Positions 37,941 to 45,893 of a DNA stretch of 45,983 nucleotides are shown here, piece after piece. How positions within the stretch are numbered: position 1 is the stretch's first letter; the number at the start of each line of letters is the position of its first letter. The notes beneath the pieces are model-generated. The model did no database searches, was not told the origin of the DNA, and saw only the letters and a list, made by a program, of their open reading frames with translations. The position numbers and the translations under genes are program-made. The stretch is from Xylanibacter caecicola (GTDB lineage: Bacteria; Bacteroidota; Bacteroidia; Bacteroidales; Bacteroidaceae). The stretch is taken from positions 1 through 45,983 of the forward strand of contig NZ_JABKKJ010000019.1 of the NCBI RefSeq assembly GCF_013166515.1, read 5' to 3'.

Positions 37941-38953
37941 AAAATCTTAAAAGAACAATAGCCATCGTATGTGGCGGCGACTCTTCTGAACACGGTGTGT
38001 CTTTGCGCTCTGCTCAAGGGCTTTATACGTTTTTTGACAAAGATCGCTACAATGTTTATATTGTAGAAATGACAGGGCACGACTGGCATGTGAACCTGCA
38101 TGACGGCACCACGGCAAAAATTGACCGCAACGATTTTTCGTTTATGGAGAACGGCACGCTTGTGCAGTTTGACTATGCTTATATCACGATACATGGTACG
38201 CCGGGAGAGAACGGCATATTGCAGGGATATTTTGAGCTTATACATCTGCCTTATTCTACAAGCGACGTGCTCGTAGAGGCCATGACTTTCAACAAGTTTG
38301 TGCTCAACCAGTATCTTCGCGGATATGGGGTGAGCGTTGCAGACAGCTTGCTTATAAGAAAAGGATATGAGGAGATTGTAAGCGATGATGAGATAGAAGA
38401 ACGTATCGGTATGCCGTGTTTTGTGAAGCCTGCAGCCGACGGCAGCAGTTTTGGAGTTTCCAAGGTCAAGAATAAAGACCAGCTTGCACCGGCTATACGT
38501 AAGGCGATGCTTGAGAGCGAAGACGTAATGGTGGAAAGCTATATGGACGGAACGGAGATTTCGGTGGGCTGTTACCGCTCCGCAGACAATATTGTTGTGC
38601 TGCCCGCAACAGAAGTTGTTACGAGCAATGAGTTCTTTGACTATGATGCGAAGTACAACGGACAGGTGAAGGAAATTACACCGGCAAGGCTCAGTGAGGA
38701 AACCACACGGCGTGTAAACGAGATAACAAAGAGCATATATGAGATACTTCATTGTAACGGAATAATACGTATCGATTATATCATAACCCGTGGCAAGGGA
38801 AGCAACGGCGAGATTGTTGACAAGGTCAATATGATGGAGATAAACACAACTCCCGGTATGACAGCCACCAGCTTTATTCCCCAGCAGGTAAAGGCTGCCG
38901 GACTTGATATGTCGGAAGTGCTGACGGATATAGTGGAGAACAGTTTTAAGTAA
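37937..38953 (+). CDS. ddl: D-alanine--D-alanine ligase
   Basis: A 338-aa ATP-grasp enzyme that makes the D-Ala-D-Ala dipeptide of peptidoglycan. The N-terminal 'RTIAIVCGGDSSEHGVSLRSAQGLY' carries the family G-G-x-S-x-E-H/R-x-V-S motif. 'CFVKPAADGSSFGVSKVKN' is the ATP-grasp Lys and Ser loop, 'MDGTEISVGC' follows, and 'NGIIRIDYIIT' plus 'MMEINTTPGMTATSFIPQQ' supply metal and product-binding residues. All are present. It is coupled to rluD by a 4-base overlap (ATGA), and ends in a large terminator hairpin. Confidence 0.96.
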   Translation: MKNLKRTIAIVCGGDSSEHGVSLRSAQGLYTFFDKDRYNVYIVEMTGHDWHVNLHDGTTAKIDRNDFSFMENGTLVQFDYAYITIHGTPGENGILQGYFELIHLPYSTSDVLVEAMTFNKFVLNQYLRGYGVSVADSLLIRKGYEEIVSDDEIEERIGMPCFVKPAADGSSFGVSKVKNKDQLAPAIRKAMLESEDVMVESYMDGTEISVGCYRSADNIVVLPATEVVTSNEFFDYDAKYNGQVKEITPARLSEETTRRVNEITKSIYEILHCNGIIRIDYIITRGKGSNGEIVDKVNMMEINTTPGMTATSFIPQQVKAAGLDMSEVLTDIVENSFK

Positions 38954-38964
38954 GAAACATACGG

Positions 38965-39027
38965 ACTGCTTATAAGTTAATGGGCTTGTCTCCGGTAGCG
39001 GAGCGCTTGTTTTATAAGCGGTTTTTT
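38965..39027 (+). terminator. Two-tier terminator after ddl
   Basis: ACTGCTTATAA (38965-38975) pairs with TTATAAGCGGT (39012-39022), with one wobble, around an inner CTCCG-gtag-CGGAG hairpin (38990-39003), followed by six T. The next gene starts only 11 bases later without a clear promoter of its own, so read-through may feed it. Confidence 0.8.
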
Positions 39028-39037
39028 ATTATGACAG

Positions 39038-40225
39038 ATGATTATGGAGCATAATTCTTGTAACGCAGGTTGCGATTTGAGCAAGTTTGACGGAATACGC
39101 CCGTTTAATCCGGAAGAATTGCCCGCTGTATATGAACGGCTTTTGGAAGATACGCAGTTCAGACAGGTCATTGCCTATATCTTGCCGGGGGCACCGTTGG
39201 AGGCTGTAAGGCAGAAGATGATGGCGTGTCGGACAAATCTGGATTTCCAGTTTGCTTTTTGCTATGATTTCCTTAACGGTCTTTTGAAAAAGACTTCTGC
39301 AGGCATTGACATGGACCGTGCGGCAATAGACAAGAAGAAGCGTTACACATTTGTGAGTAATCATAGGGACATTGTCCTTGACTCGGCTTTTCTTGACAAA
39401 CTGCTTATTGATGCGGGATTTGATACGACCTGTGAGATAGCAATAGGCGACAACCTGCTCTCTCTGCCGTGGGTGAAAGATCTGGTGCGTGTCAACAAGT
39501 CGTTTATAGTGCGTCGGGGGCTGTCGCCGAGAGAGACGTTGGCGGCGAGCAGAACTCTTTCGGAGTATATGCACTTTGTCATAAATGAAAAGAACGATAA
39601 TATATGGATTGCCCAGCGTGAAGGTAGAGCGAAGGACTCAAACGACCGTACGCAGCCTGCAATATTGAAGATGATGGCAATGGGAGGGCAGGGGAGTGTC
39701 GTCGAGAGACTTGCCGGACTGCACATCGTTCCGTTGTCTATTTCATACGAATATGACCCCTGCGATTTCCTTAAAGCTGCCGAGTTTCAGCTGAAACGCG
39801 ATGTCGAAGGTTGGAAAAAGTCCGCTCATGACGACGTAGTCAGCATGCAGACCGGTATAATGGGATATAAAGGGCGTATACATTATCACTGTTCGCCGTG
39901 TATAGATGACTATTTGTATGGTGAAGCAGCCGGTCTTCCGAAGACAGATGTGTTTGATGCCGTGGCGGCACATATAGACAAAGAGATACATCGCAACTAT
40001 TGTCTGTTCCCTATAAACTATGTTGCGCTTGACATGCTTGGCGGTACTGCGCTTCATAACGATAAATACACATTGGAGGATAAGGCTGTATTTGAACAAT
40101 ATTTTGCAGGGCAAATGGCGAAGATAGACATTCCTAATAAGGATGAATCTTTTCTTTATGAACGTATGTTGAAGATGTATGCCAATCCTGCTGTCAATTA
40201 TCTTTCGGCAATAGAGCGGGCGTAA
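39038..40225 (+). CDS. Acyltransferase of the PlsC/glycerol-phosphate type
   Basis: A 395-aa protein with an acyltransferase core: 'RYTFVSNHRDIVLDSAFLDKLLIDAGFDTTCEIAIGDNLLSLPWVKDLVRVNKSFIVRRGLSPRETLAASRTLSEY' has the N-H-R-D-x-x-x-D block (variant of HX4D), a GDNLL-type second block and 'WIAQREGRAKDSNDRTQPAILKMMA' with the E-G-R third block. A long C-terminal extension is found in Bacteroidetes members annotated as 1-acyl-glycerol-3-phosphate acyltransferase. It may act on phospholipids or on amino-acid lipids; I cannot say which. The first ATG is 39038, and another in-frame ATG is at 39044. It is followed without a gap by the NigD-like gene. Confidence 0.88.
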   Translation: MIMEHNSCNAGCDLSKFDGIRPFNPEELPAVYERLLEDTQFRQVIAYILPGAPLEAVRQKMMACRTNLDFQFAFCYDFLNGLLKKTSAGIDMDRAAIDKKKRYTFVSNHRDIVLDSAFLDKLLIDAGFDTTCEIAIGDNLLSLPWVKDLVRVNKSFIVRRGLSPRETLAASRTLSEYMHFVINEKNDNIWIAQREGRAKDSNDRTQPAILKMMAMGGQGSVVERLAGLHIVPLSISYEYDPCDFLKAAEFQLKRDVEGWKKSAHDDVVSMQTGIMGYKGRIHYHCSPCIDDYLYGEAAGLPKTDVFDAVAAHIDKEIHRNYCLFPINYVALDMLGGTALHNDKYTLEDKAVFEQYFAGQMAKIDIPNKDESFLYERMLKMYANPAVNYLSAIERA

Positions 40226-40912
40226 ATGAAAAGATTGCTGTTATTGTTTTCGTTGATAGTGCTGTTGGCTGCGTGTGAGAACGATGCCTATGATGCCGGT
40301 GACGGTGCACTTTCATACATGCGCGCGGATTTTGTAGAGGCAAGAACCGATGCTTCCGCGCGTTTTGTAAGTATTGTCACCGATGATGATGAACATCTGG
40401 TCGTGTTGCCGTCGTTTGCATGTAAATGGGCGGAGAGACCCGATACAGTCTATCGTGCATTGTTTTATTATAATAAGGTTGAGGCATTAGACGGTTCCGT
40501 GTGTGCGCAACCTATTGCTGCGTCGCCTGTGTTGACGCCGAAGATACGTAATTCGGCTGATGTTGAAGAAGCGCCTGTCGCTGATCCTGTGACACTTGTC
40601 AGTGCATGGCGTAGTAGAAACGGCAAGTATATCAATATGGAATTGTCAATAAAGACAGGTAATCCCGATGATGAAAACATCAAGCATGTGCTGGGCCTGC
40701 TGTATGAAGGCGCAGACGAAAAAGACACCGGCGGCAGGCGTATAAATCTTATTCTGACTCACAATCGCATGGGACTGCCAGAGTATTATTCTGTTACGGC
40801 GTTTGTGAGCATACCGGTAAATGACATTCCCGGAGGACTTTCCGGTGGTGATGAAATATCTGTCAGAGTGAATACTTATGGCGGTATGGTGACAAAAACA
40901 TTTTCTTTCTGA
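40226..40912 (+). CDS. NigD-like lipoprotein
   Basis: A 228-aa lipoprotein: signal MKRLLLLFSLIVLLAACENDAY, lipidated Cys in LAAC. The mature part ('SYMRADFVEARTDASARFVSIVTDDDEHLVVLPSFACKWAERPDTVYRALFYYN') is the pattern of the NigD-like family of Bacteroidetes, named from a bacteriocin (nigrescin) operon in Prevotella nigrescens, though most family members have no link to bacteriocin. Its start codon directly follows the stop of the acyltransferase gene, so the two genes are cotranscribed. No clear role; surface or periplasmic binding is plausible. Confidence 0.9.
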   Translation: MKRLLLLFSLIVLLAACENDAYDAGDGALSYMRADFVEARTDASARFVSIVTDDDEHLVVLPSFACKWAERPDTVYRALFYYNKVEALDGSVCAQPIAASPVLTPKIRNSADVEEAPVADPVTLVSAWRSRNGKYINMELSIKTGNPDDENIKHVLGLLYEGADEKDTGGRRINLILTHNRMGLPEYYSVTAFVSIPVNDIPGGLSGGDEISVRVNTYGGMVTKTFSF

Positions 40913-40915
40913 AAA

Positions 40916-41851
40916 ATGAATGACTTCTTTCGTAATTTGCTTTTATCTGTAAAGAGAGCGTTCCCTTCAACGGTCAAGACTTCTTTTTGGCTTCTTAAGA
41001 TTATGATACCTGTGTCGCTGTGTGTCAGTCTGTTGCAGTTCTATGGTGTGATAGAAGTCATGGCAAGGTGTATCGACCCTGTATTCCGTTATGTCGGTTT
41101 GCCCGGCAGTTCGGCAATAGCATTTCTTACAGGAGCGTTTGTTACGGGTTATGCCGGTATGGCTGTGATGTTGTCTATGGTTCTTACGTTGCGCCAGGCA
41201 ACGATAATATCGCTGATGATATGTCTGTGTCATGCTTTGCCTATGGAAAGTGCCGTGGCAAGGAAGACCGGTTCCTCTTTTATACGTATGAGTCTCATAC
41301 GTATAGTTATGGCATTTGTCTGTGCTTTTTATCTCAATGCCGTGCTTCCGGAAAATACAGAGCCGTTTGGTCTTGCTGTGCATAGTATTCAGAACGTCAC
41401 AGTGTGGAAGATGCTTGGCGGTTGGATATTGTCATCATTGAAATTGTCTGTAATGATTTTCTTGATAATATTCGGACTGATGATTGTTCAGAGGCTCATG
41501 GAATTGTACAATCTCATACCCCGTCTGTCGCGTCCGTTACGTCCGTTGATGAGGCTTTTCGGACTTCCGGAAGATTCGTCGTACATGTGGCTTGTCGGCA
41601 ATGTGCTTGGAATATCCTACGGATGTGCAGTTATGACAGATCTAGAAGAACGGGGCGTGATAACAAAGGAGGAGGCAAACGATGTAAATTATCATCTTAT
41701 AATGAACCATTCGCTTATTGAGGATACTTGTGTATTTGCTGCTGTTGGCATCAGTGCTTTCTGGATTGTGTCCACGAGAGTGCTTTTTGCCCTTGTTGTT
41801 GTGTGGGGACGTAAGGGTATGAGAAGCCTTGTTTCTGCCGTGGCGAGATGA
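40916..41851 (+). CDS. Gate/nucleoside-recognition domain membrane protein
   Basis: A 311-aa inner-membrane protein with about 7-8 predicted membrane segments and two Gate-like halves: 'SSAIAFLTGAFVTGYAGMAVMLSMVLTLRQATIISLMICLCHALPMESAVARKTGS' and 'YMWLVGNVLGISYGCAVMTDLEE', in which Gly-rich half-helices face each other. It resembles the SpmA/YjiH/nucleoside transporter Gate superfamily. The cargo is unknown. It begins 3 bases after the NigD-like stop, so it is the last gene of that operon. Confidence 0.88.
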   Translation: MNDFFRNLLLSVKRAFPSTVKTSFWLLKIMIPVSLCVSLLQFYGVIEVMARCIDPVFRYVGLPGSSAIAFLTGAFVTGYAGMAVMLSMVLTLRQATIISLMICLCHALPMESAVARKTGSSFIRMSLIRIVMAFVCAFYLNAVLPENTEPFGLAVHSIQNVTVWKMLGGWILSSLKLSVMIFLIIFGLMIVQRLMELYNLIPRLSRPLRPLMRLFGLPEDSSYMWLVGNVLGISYGCAVMTDLEERGVITKEEANDVNYHLIMNHSLIEDTCVFAAVGISAFWIVSTRVLFALVVVWGRKGMRSLVSAVAR

Positions 41852-41958
41852 TTTTTCGCATTCCGCGACACTTGTGACGCTTATGACACTTGTCTATATA
41901 AAAGGCTTGAGAATATAAAATACATGTAAATCATCGCACTCATGTTGATATGACAGTG

Positions 41959-41983
41959 AATATTAATTCGTCGAATTAATATT
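41959..41983. repeat. 25-base AT-rich palindrome
   Basis: AATATTAATTCG, a single T, and its exact complement. It is AT-rich, perfect, and lies between the Gate-protein stop and a terminator. It might be a protein-binding site or a weak hairpin. Confidence 0.6.
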
Positions 41984-42001
41984 AGGCAAACCGGGCAAAA
42001 T

Positions 42002-42033
42002 AAAGCCCGGTCATATAATCACGACCGGGCTTT
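42002..42033. terminator. Convergent terminator
   Basis: AAAGCCCGGTC (42002-42012) pairs exactly with GACCGGGCTTT (42023-42033) across a 10-base loop. It separates the rightward operon ending at 41851 from the leftward small-peptide gene ending at 42070. Confidence 0.85.
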
Positions 42034-42069
42034 CATTATCCCAAAATCAAACTTTTTACGTCTGGTACC

Positions 42070-42261
42070 TTAATCATCCCATATACTGTAACTTGCTTCA
42101 TCCCAATCGAGCACGTCTTCCTTGGACATCGCACCTTCGTTTTCGTCTCCTAAATCAGGATCTTGAGACGTTTCTTGTGAGCTGACAATTATCTCGCTCT
42201 CCATTAAGTCATACGTTCTCATATCAATGATTTCTATCTTGGGGCTGATATATTTCTTCAT
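42070..42261 (-). CDS. Acidic small peptide, 63 aa, surface-protein partner 2
   Basis: A 63-aa acidic peptide without signal or membrane segment. The N-terminus 'KYISPKIEIIDM' and the C-terminus 'ASYSIWDD' match the peptide at 17016-17210; the middle is rich in Asp, Glu and Ser and differs. It begins 20 bases after the stop of the large secreted protein, with a strong ribosome-binding sequence (AAAGGAGAGG) about 7 bases before the ATG, so it is translated in its own right and probably cotranscribed. The bulky hydrophobic/acidic tail (IWDD) could be a recognition tag. Function unknown. Confidence 0.82.
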   Translation of the reverse strand: MKKYISPKIEIIDMRTYDLMESEIIVSSQETSQDPDLGDENEGAMSKEDVLDWDEASYSIWDD

Positions 42262-42281
42262 GTCTAAACCTCTCCTTTCTT

Positions 42282-44537
42282 TTATTTGATTACAACTTTT
42301 CTATCGTTAAATACATATATACCTTTTGCTGTGGGGCGACCGGCGGTCTTTATACCCTGCAGCGTGTAATAACTGTTGTTCTCCACTTGAGACTCCGTTT
42401 CTGCATCAATACCGTTTATGTCGGTAGTCTCGCTGCCGTCGAACACAAGTCTGAATGCCTTGGCAGTTGTGCTTCCGTCAAGAAAATCCTTGTCGAGAGT
42501 TATATATGCGGAGTTTATTGAGCACTTGCCTGCACCCGGAACGAAGAAACCTATTGTAACGTACGGGTCTGAAGTGTTGAGTCTCTTGTATCCGAATATG
42601 AAGTTGCTTCTGTTATCCTCTGTCGTAACGGGAATTTCCGTACGGCTAATCTGTCCGTTAAGAAGGTTGTCGCCGTTTGCTTTGTTCTGTTTTTGGTTAG
42701 GCTCCTTATAGTATTCCATTGTCACTGCCTGCGTGCGTTCTCCGTCTCCTCTGTCCTTTCTCGCCAAGATAACAGGCATCTCTGCCGGGAGAACACGCTC
42801 GTCACCAAGATCATAAGATTTCATCGTCACTGTTCTTTCCGCCTTGTTGGCATTGCCTATGGTGAACACGTCGATGCCTTCCGGCACTATTACGGCATGA
42901 TAATCGCAGAAAGCTCTGAACGTTGTGTATCCGCCAATCTTTTCGGCATCGGCATTCGGACAATAAAAATTGTATTTGCGGTCGCGGATGACGTAGTAGA
43001 TCTTTGTAAGGTCGGGGTCGTTTGGAGACTGGCGTATGTACAGACGGATAAAGTATTCGCCGGTTGGAAGATTGAACGTGCAGGCGTTGACATTTTCCTC
43101 GTTATACTCGGCATTGCTCTGGTTTGCAGCCGTGCGGAGGAAGTTTACATATTGCGTATCCTTGTTCCCATAGCTGTCTTTGGGATTGATGTTGTAATTA
43201 TTGCTTTCCTTTTTCTCTTCTGTTGTTCCTGACAGGTCTACTGGCACCACGATGTCTTCTTCAAAGAATGTGTTCTTGAAGTTCTTGTTATATACGAAAG
43301 CGAATTGTTTGCCTGCCGTAAGCGGCACCGGCGTCTCCTCGTTGCCGTCTGTTCCAATATACTTGTAGCACGATTCGTCAGCATCATAAACCAACTTGTA
43401 GGCATGCTTGGTCTGCTTGTCGGGATTTGCAGACGACCAACCTTCTGCATCACTGTCATCGCTGTTGCCCACGGCGGGTCCCATAATGTAGAGGCTGTGG
43501 TTGAATGCGATGCGGTAAGTAGATGTCGTGGCATTCATGGAGAATGTGTATGACTCTATGTCGTCGGACACCACGGGGTTCAAAGCCTGGTTGGAACGAG
43601 CCATACCTTTGGTAAACAAACCTCCGTGAAGCGCCGTTGCGTCAACGCCGTTGTATGCATCACCGTCATGGCTGTAAGCCCATTGCTCTTCCGGACGTAT
43701 TGCCGCATCCCAACTTGCTGTCATGTTGCCTTTATTAAAATTATCTATACCTGTCTTGCTGAATACGGCAAGATAAAGCTGACCCCATCCGTTCTTCGGT
43801 CTTGTTACAGTGGCACGATAGACGATGCTGTCTGCATTTTCAGTTTCCGTCGTATATGCAAAACCGTTTTTGAACCAGTACTTTTTCATAAACTGGCGGT
43901 GCTGTGAATTTGTAGGGTCTATATCTTCGGTAGCTTTCGCATTCGTAAGATTACCTACCAGATAATATCCTCCCTCATCCAATTCTCCTCCGAAATATTC
44001 TTTGTTGATGATAATCTCCAACTTGTTTTCTGTATTGAGAAGCCATGTGTAAGACATTCCGGTGCTCTTTTTCAATTTAAATTTATGCTCAGATGCCGCT
44101 GTAGTCTTGCTTTTTCCGTATGCTTCATACTTGGTGTTCTTGCCGGCATATTTTTCGTCTGTCGGTTCCTTTGTTCCCAATTCATAATTGTCATTGTTGT
44201 CCCCGTGTGGTCTGTAGCTTACACTCTTGTCTCCGTTTTCTATCCAATAGTGTATATAGCCATCCGCGTCTGTTTGTAAAAGGAAGTCCTGTATGTTAAA
44301 CGAAAAGAGATTTCCCAGCACATCGCCTCCGTTACGAACCCGAGACGGTGACATCTTGAACCTCGCAGGCTCTCCGTTCTCTCCCATCTCAGATATGCAG
44401 AAGTAATAAGTATTGGCAGGATCAGACGGAATTGCGGTGAGTTCTCCTTCTCCGTATGCCACTTTGTTTGTCGCATTGACAGTGACAGATACCGCCAACA
44501 GCAACATGACCGATAAAAAAATGAATAGTTTTTTCAT
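42282..44537 (-). CDS. Large secreted surface protein with sorting-type C-terminus
   Basis: A 751-aa protein from the ATG at 44537, which gives a signal peptide (MKKLFIFLSVMLLLAVSVTVNAT); the longer frame up to 44672 adds 45 unrelated residues and is not the real start. Repeated modules suggest several beta-rich domains: 'GGYYLVGNLTNA', 'WGQLYLAVFSKTGIDNF', 'YTFSMNATTSTYRIAFNHSLYIMGPAVG' and 'GEYFIRLYIRQSPND'. The end is 'YYTLQGIKTAGRPTAKGIYVFNDRKVVIK', like a type IX secretion sorting domain. No catalytic site was recognised. It has the same layout as the split gene at 17270-19478, including TACTTTTG in front and a small peptide behind. Confidence 0.85.
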   Translation of the reverse strand: MKKLFIFLSVMLLLAVSVTVNATNKVAYGEGELTAIPSDPANTYYFCISEMGENGEPARFKMSPSRVRNGGDVLGNLFSFNIQDFLLQTDADGYIHYWIENGDKSVSYRPHGDNNDNYELGTKEPTDEKYAGKNTKYEAYGKSKTTAASEHKFKLKKSTGMSYTWLLNTENKLEIIINKEYFGGELDEGGYYLVGNLTNAKATEDIDPTNSQHRQFMKKYWFKNGFAYTTETENADSIVYRATVTRPKNGWGQLYLAVFSKTGIDNFNKGNMTASWDAAIRPEEQWAYSHDGDAYNGVDATALHGGLFTKGMARSNQALNPVVSDDIESYTFSMNATTSTYRIAFNHSLYIMGPAVGNSDDSDAEGWSSANPDKQTKHAYKLVYDADESCYKYIGTDGNEETPVPLTAGKQFAFVYNKNFKNTFFEEDIVVPVDLSGTTEEKKESNNYNINPKDSYGNKDTQYVNFLRTAANQSNAEYNEENVNACTFNLPTGEYFIRLYIRQSPNDPDLTKIYYVIRDRKYNFYCPNADAEKIGGYTTFRAFCDYHAVIVPEGIDVFTIGNANKAERTVTMKSYDLGDERVLPAEMPVILARKDRGDGERTQAVTMEYYKEPNQKQNKANGDNLLNGQISRTEIPVTTEDNRSNFIFGYKRLNTSDPYVTIGFFVPGAGKCSINSAYITLDKDFLDGSTTAKAFRLVFDGSETTDINGIDAETESQVENNSYYTLQGIKTAGRPTAKGIYVFNDRKVVIK

Positions 44538-44676
44538 ATTGTTTTTAGTTAATAGTATTTTTGTGAAAAGATGTGTCGGTATTGACATAAAGATTTTTAC
44601 ACCGATACAAACATGTCGATGTATATACTTATAAAAATTAAAAAAACAACCGGAATTATTTAGCAAGCACAAATTA

Positions 44677-44683
44677 CCCCCCC
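44677..44683. other. C7 homopolymer in surface-protein 2 leader
   Basis: TTACCCCCCC, seven C, in the leader between the promoter and the start of the second surface-protein gene. Compare C8 at 2211-2218 and G8 at 19656-19663. Confidence 0.55.
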
Positions 44684-44772
44684 ACGATAAAAATGTCGGA
44701 GATGTTGATATTCAACGTGTTAGTGTTTGCCGATTTGCTTTTCATTATTTTCTTAATAAGGGCTTACACTTG

Positions 44773-44780
44773 CAAAAGTA
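44773..44780 (-). promoter_or_regulatory. Promoter -7 element of surface protein 2
   Basis: TACTTTTG followed by GCAAG on the minus strand, about 236 bases upstream of the start codon, so the leader is long. No good -33 element was seen. Confidence 0.45.
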
Positions 44781-45065
44781 TGTTGTTTTCTCTTTTTAGA
44801 ATGTATTATGTCGGAAAATGTAAACGTTTCTAAATGCAAACGTTTGCACTTTCCTTGCCCTCCACATAACATATAATAAGTCTCTCTTTCCTTTTTCTTT
44901 TTCCCCGTTTCGCCTGTATAGTGCTGCGTATTCCTCCTTTCCTTCCTCGCCCCCTCCCTTATAATATATCCTCTCGTGTCCGTCTGTCCGTTGTCTCTAA
45001 TTCGTTAAATTACGTTATGCAGTTTTACTCCGACAAGTGTAATCTGCGTGCTGTTTTCGGTTGCC

Positions 45066-45192
45066 AATGACAGATATGACAGATGTTTTTATAACTTCCG
45101 TAAAATAAATTAAAAATAGAGGGGCGGCACCCTTTCTTCATTTTTTAATTTTTTTCAAGTAAACCGTGAAAACATCTGTCATATCTGTCATT
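45066..45192. repeat. 127-bp element with 24-bp perfect inverted ends
   Basis: Positions 45066-45089 are the exact complement of 45169-45192. Inside, AAATTAAAAA and TTTTTAATTT form a second stem around a GC-rich AGGGG...CCCT tip. The right arm can instead form its own hairpin with flanking CGTGAAAA (45165-45172) and TTTTCACG (45191-45198). It looks like a miniature hairpin element or a regulatory structure; no protein gene is inside. The AT-rich stretch from 44784 to here has nothing else that I can recognise. Confidence 0.7.
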
Positions 45193-45248
45193 TTCACGAC
45201 AAAACGATGTTGTGTCAGGATAAAAAAGTCATCGTTGCAAAGAGTTTC

Positions 45249-45315
45249 GATTATAAATTTTCACCGACAAAGCTGCGATTATAAATTTTCACCGACAAAG
45301 CTGCGATTATAAATT
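45249..45315. repeat. 28-bp tandem repeat
   Basis: Two perfect 28-base units (45249-45276, 45277-45304) of GATTATAAATTTTC... and a partial third (11 bases). No spacers, so it is not a CRISPR. Confidence 0.85.
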
Positions 45316-45324
45316 ATGAATTAT

Positions 45325-45390
45325 CATAACCCATAGCTTTATGCCTCATAACCCATAGCTTTATGCAGCGTAACCCATAGCTTTGTCACG
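45325..45390. repeat. 22-bp tandem repeat
   Basis: Three units of 22 bases (45325, 45347, 45369) share AACCCATAGCTTT; the third has several changes. It directly follows the 28-bp array, separated by 9 bases. Confidence 0.8.
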
Positions 45391-45423
45391 AACATTTTAA
45401 AGTGACTGACTTTACCTGATTTT

Positions 45424-45616
45424 ACTTTACACTTTTCTTATTATTTTCCTAATATACTTCACTCTCATTTCAGTTCTTTACCAACTGCCTTTACAATAGA
45501 TGAAAAGTGCTCCTGAAACGCTTTACAAAGACGTTATCGGGTACAAATCTACACACAATGATTCTGACAACTTTCACTTTACACCATTCTTGTTGTTTTC
45601 CTTATTTATTTCACTC
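45424..45616. repeat. Imperfect direct repeats of about 41 bp
   Basis: Positions 45424-45464 and 45576-45616 align without gaps at 34 of 41 positions (ACTTTACAC...TTTTCCT...TTCACTC), 152 bases apart. They are AT-rich and pyrimidine-rich on the plus strand. No gene is recognised between them or from 45617 to 45893. Confidence 0.6.
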
Positions 45617-45893
45617 CCCCTAAAATATTTTACCGATTCTTTTACAAATCAGCGCGTGAGTTCGGAATAATAACTTGCGCCTTCAACCATGTTCACCTCG
45701 GCGTACAGACAAAAACAAGACATTTTGTAGAACGAAGTAAAAACTATGCCCCTGCATTGGGACAATATGTTCTGATATACATATTTTCCCGACTCGTATA
45801 TTATATAATAATGTGTCCCCGTTTGCGCACACTTGACATTTATCAATTCTTCGGATAAAATCGTATATTTTGTGAAAAAAGTTTTATAAAAGC

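Noticed and set aside
40226..40912. Bacteriocin (nigrescin) operon because of the NigD-like protein
   Set aside because: The family is widespread without bacteriocin genes, and no nigA-C, transport or immunity genes are here.
45249..45390. Possible CRISPR array
   Set aside because: The units follow one another without spacers and there are no cas genes nearby.
45649..45846. 65-aa open frame on the minus strand in front of the rRNA promoter
   Set aside because: No ribosome-binding sequence or promoter was seen, it is surrounded by repeats and AT-rich DNA, and no similarity was recognised. It may be a remnant, but there is not enough to call a gene.
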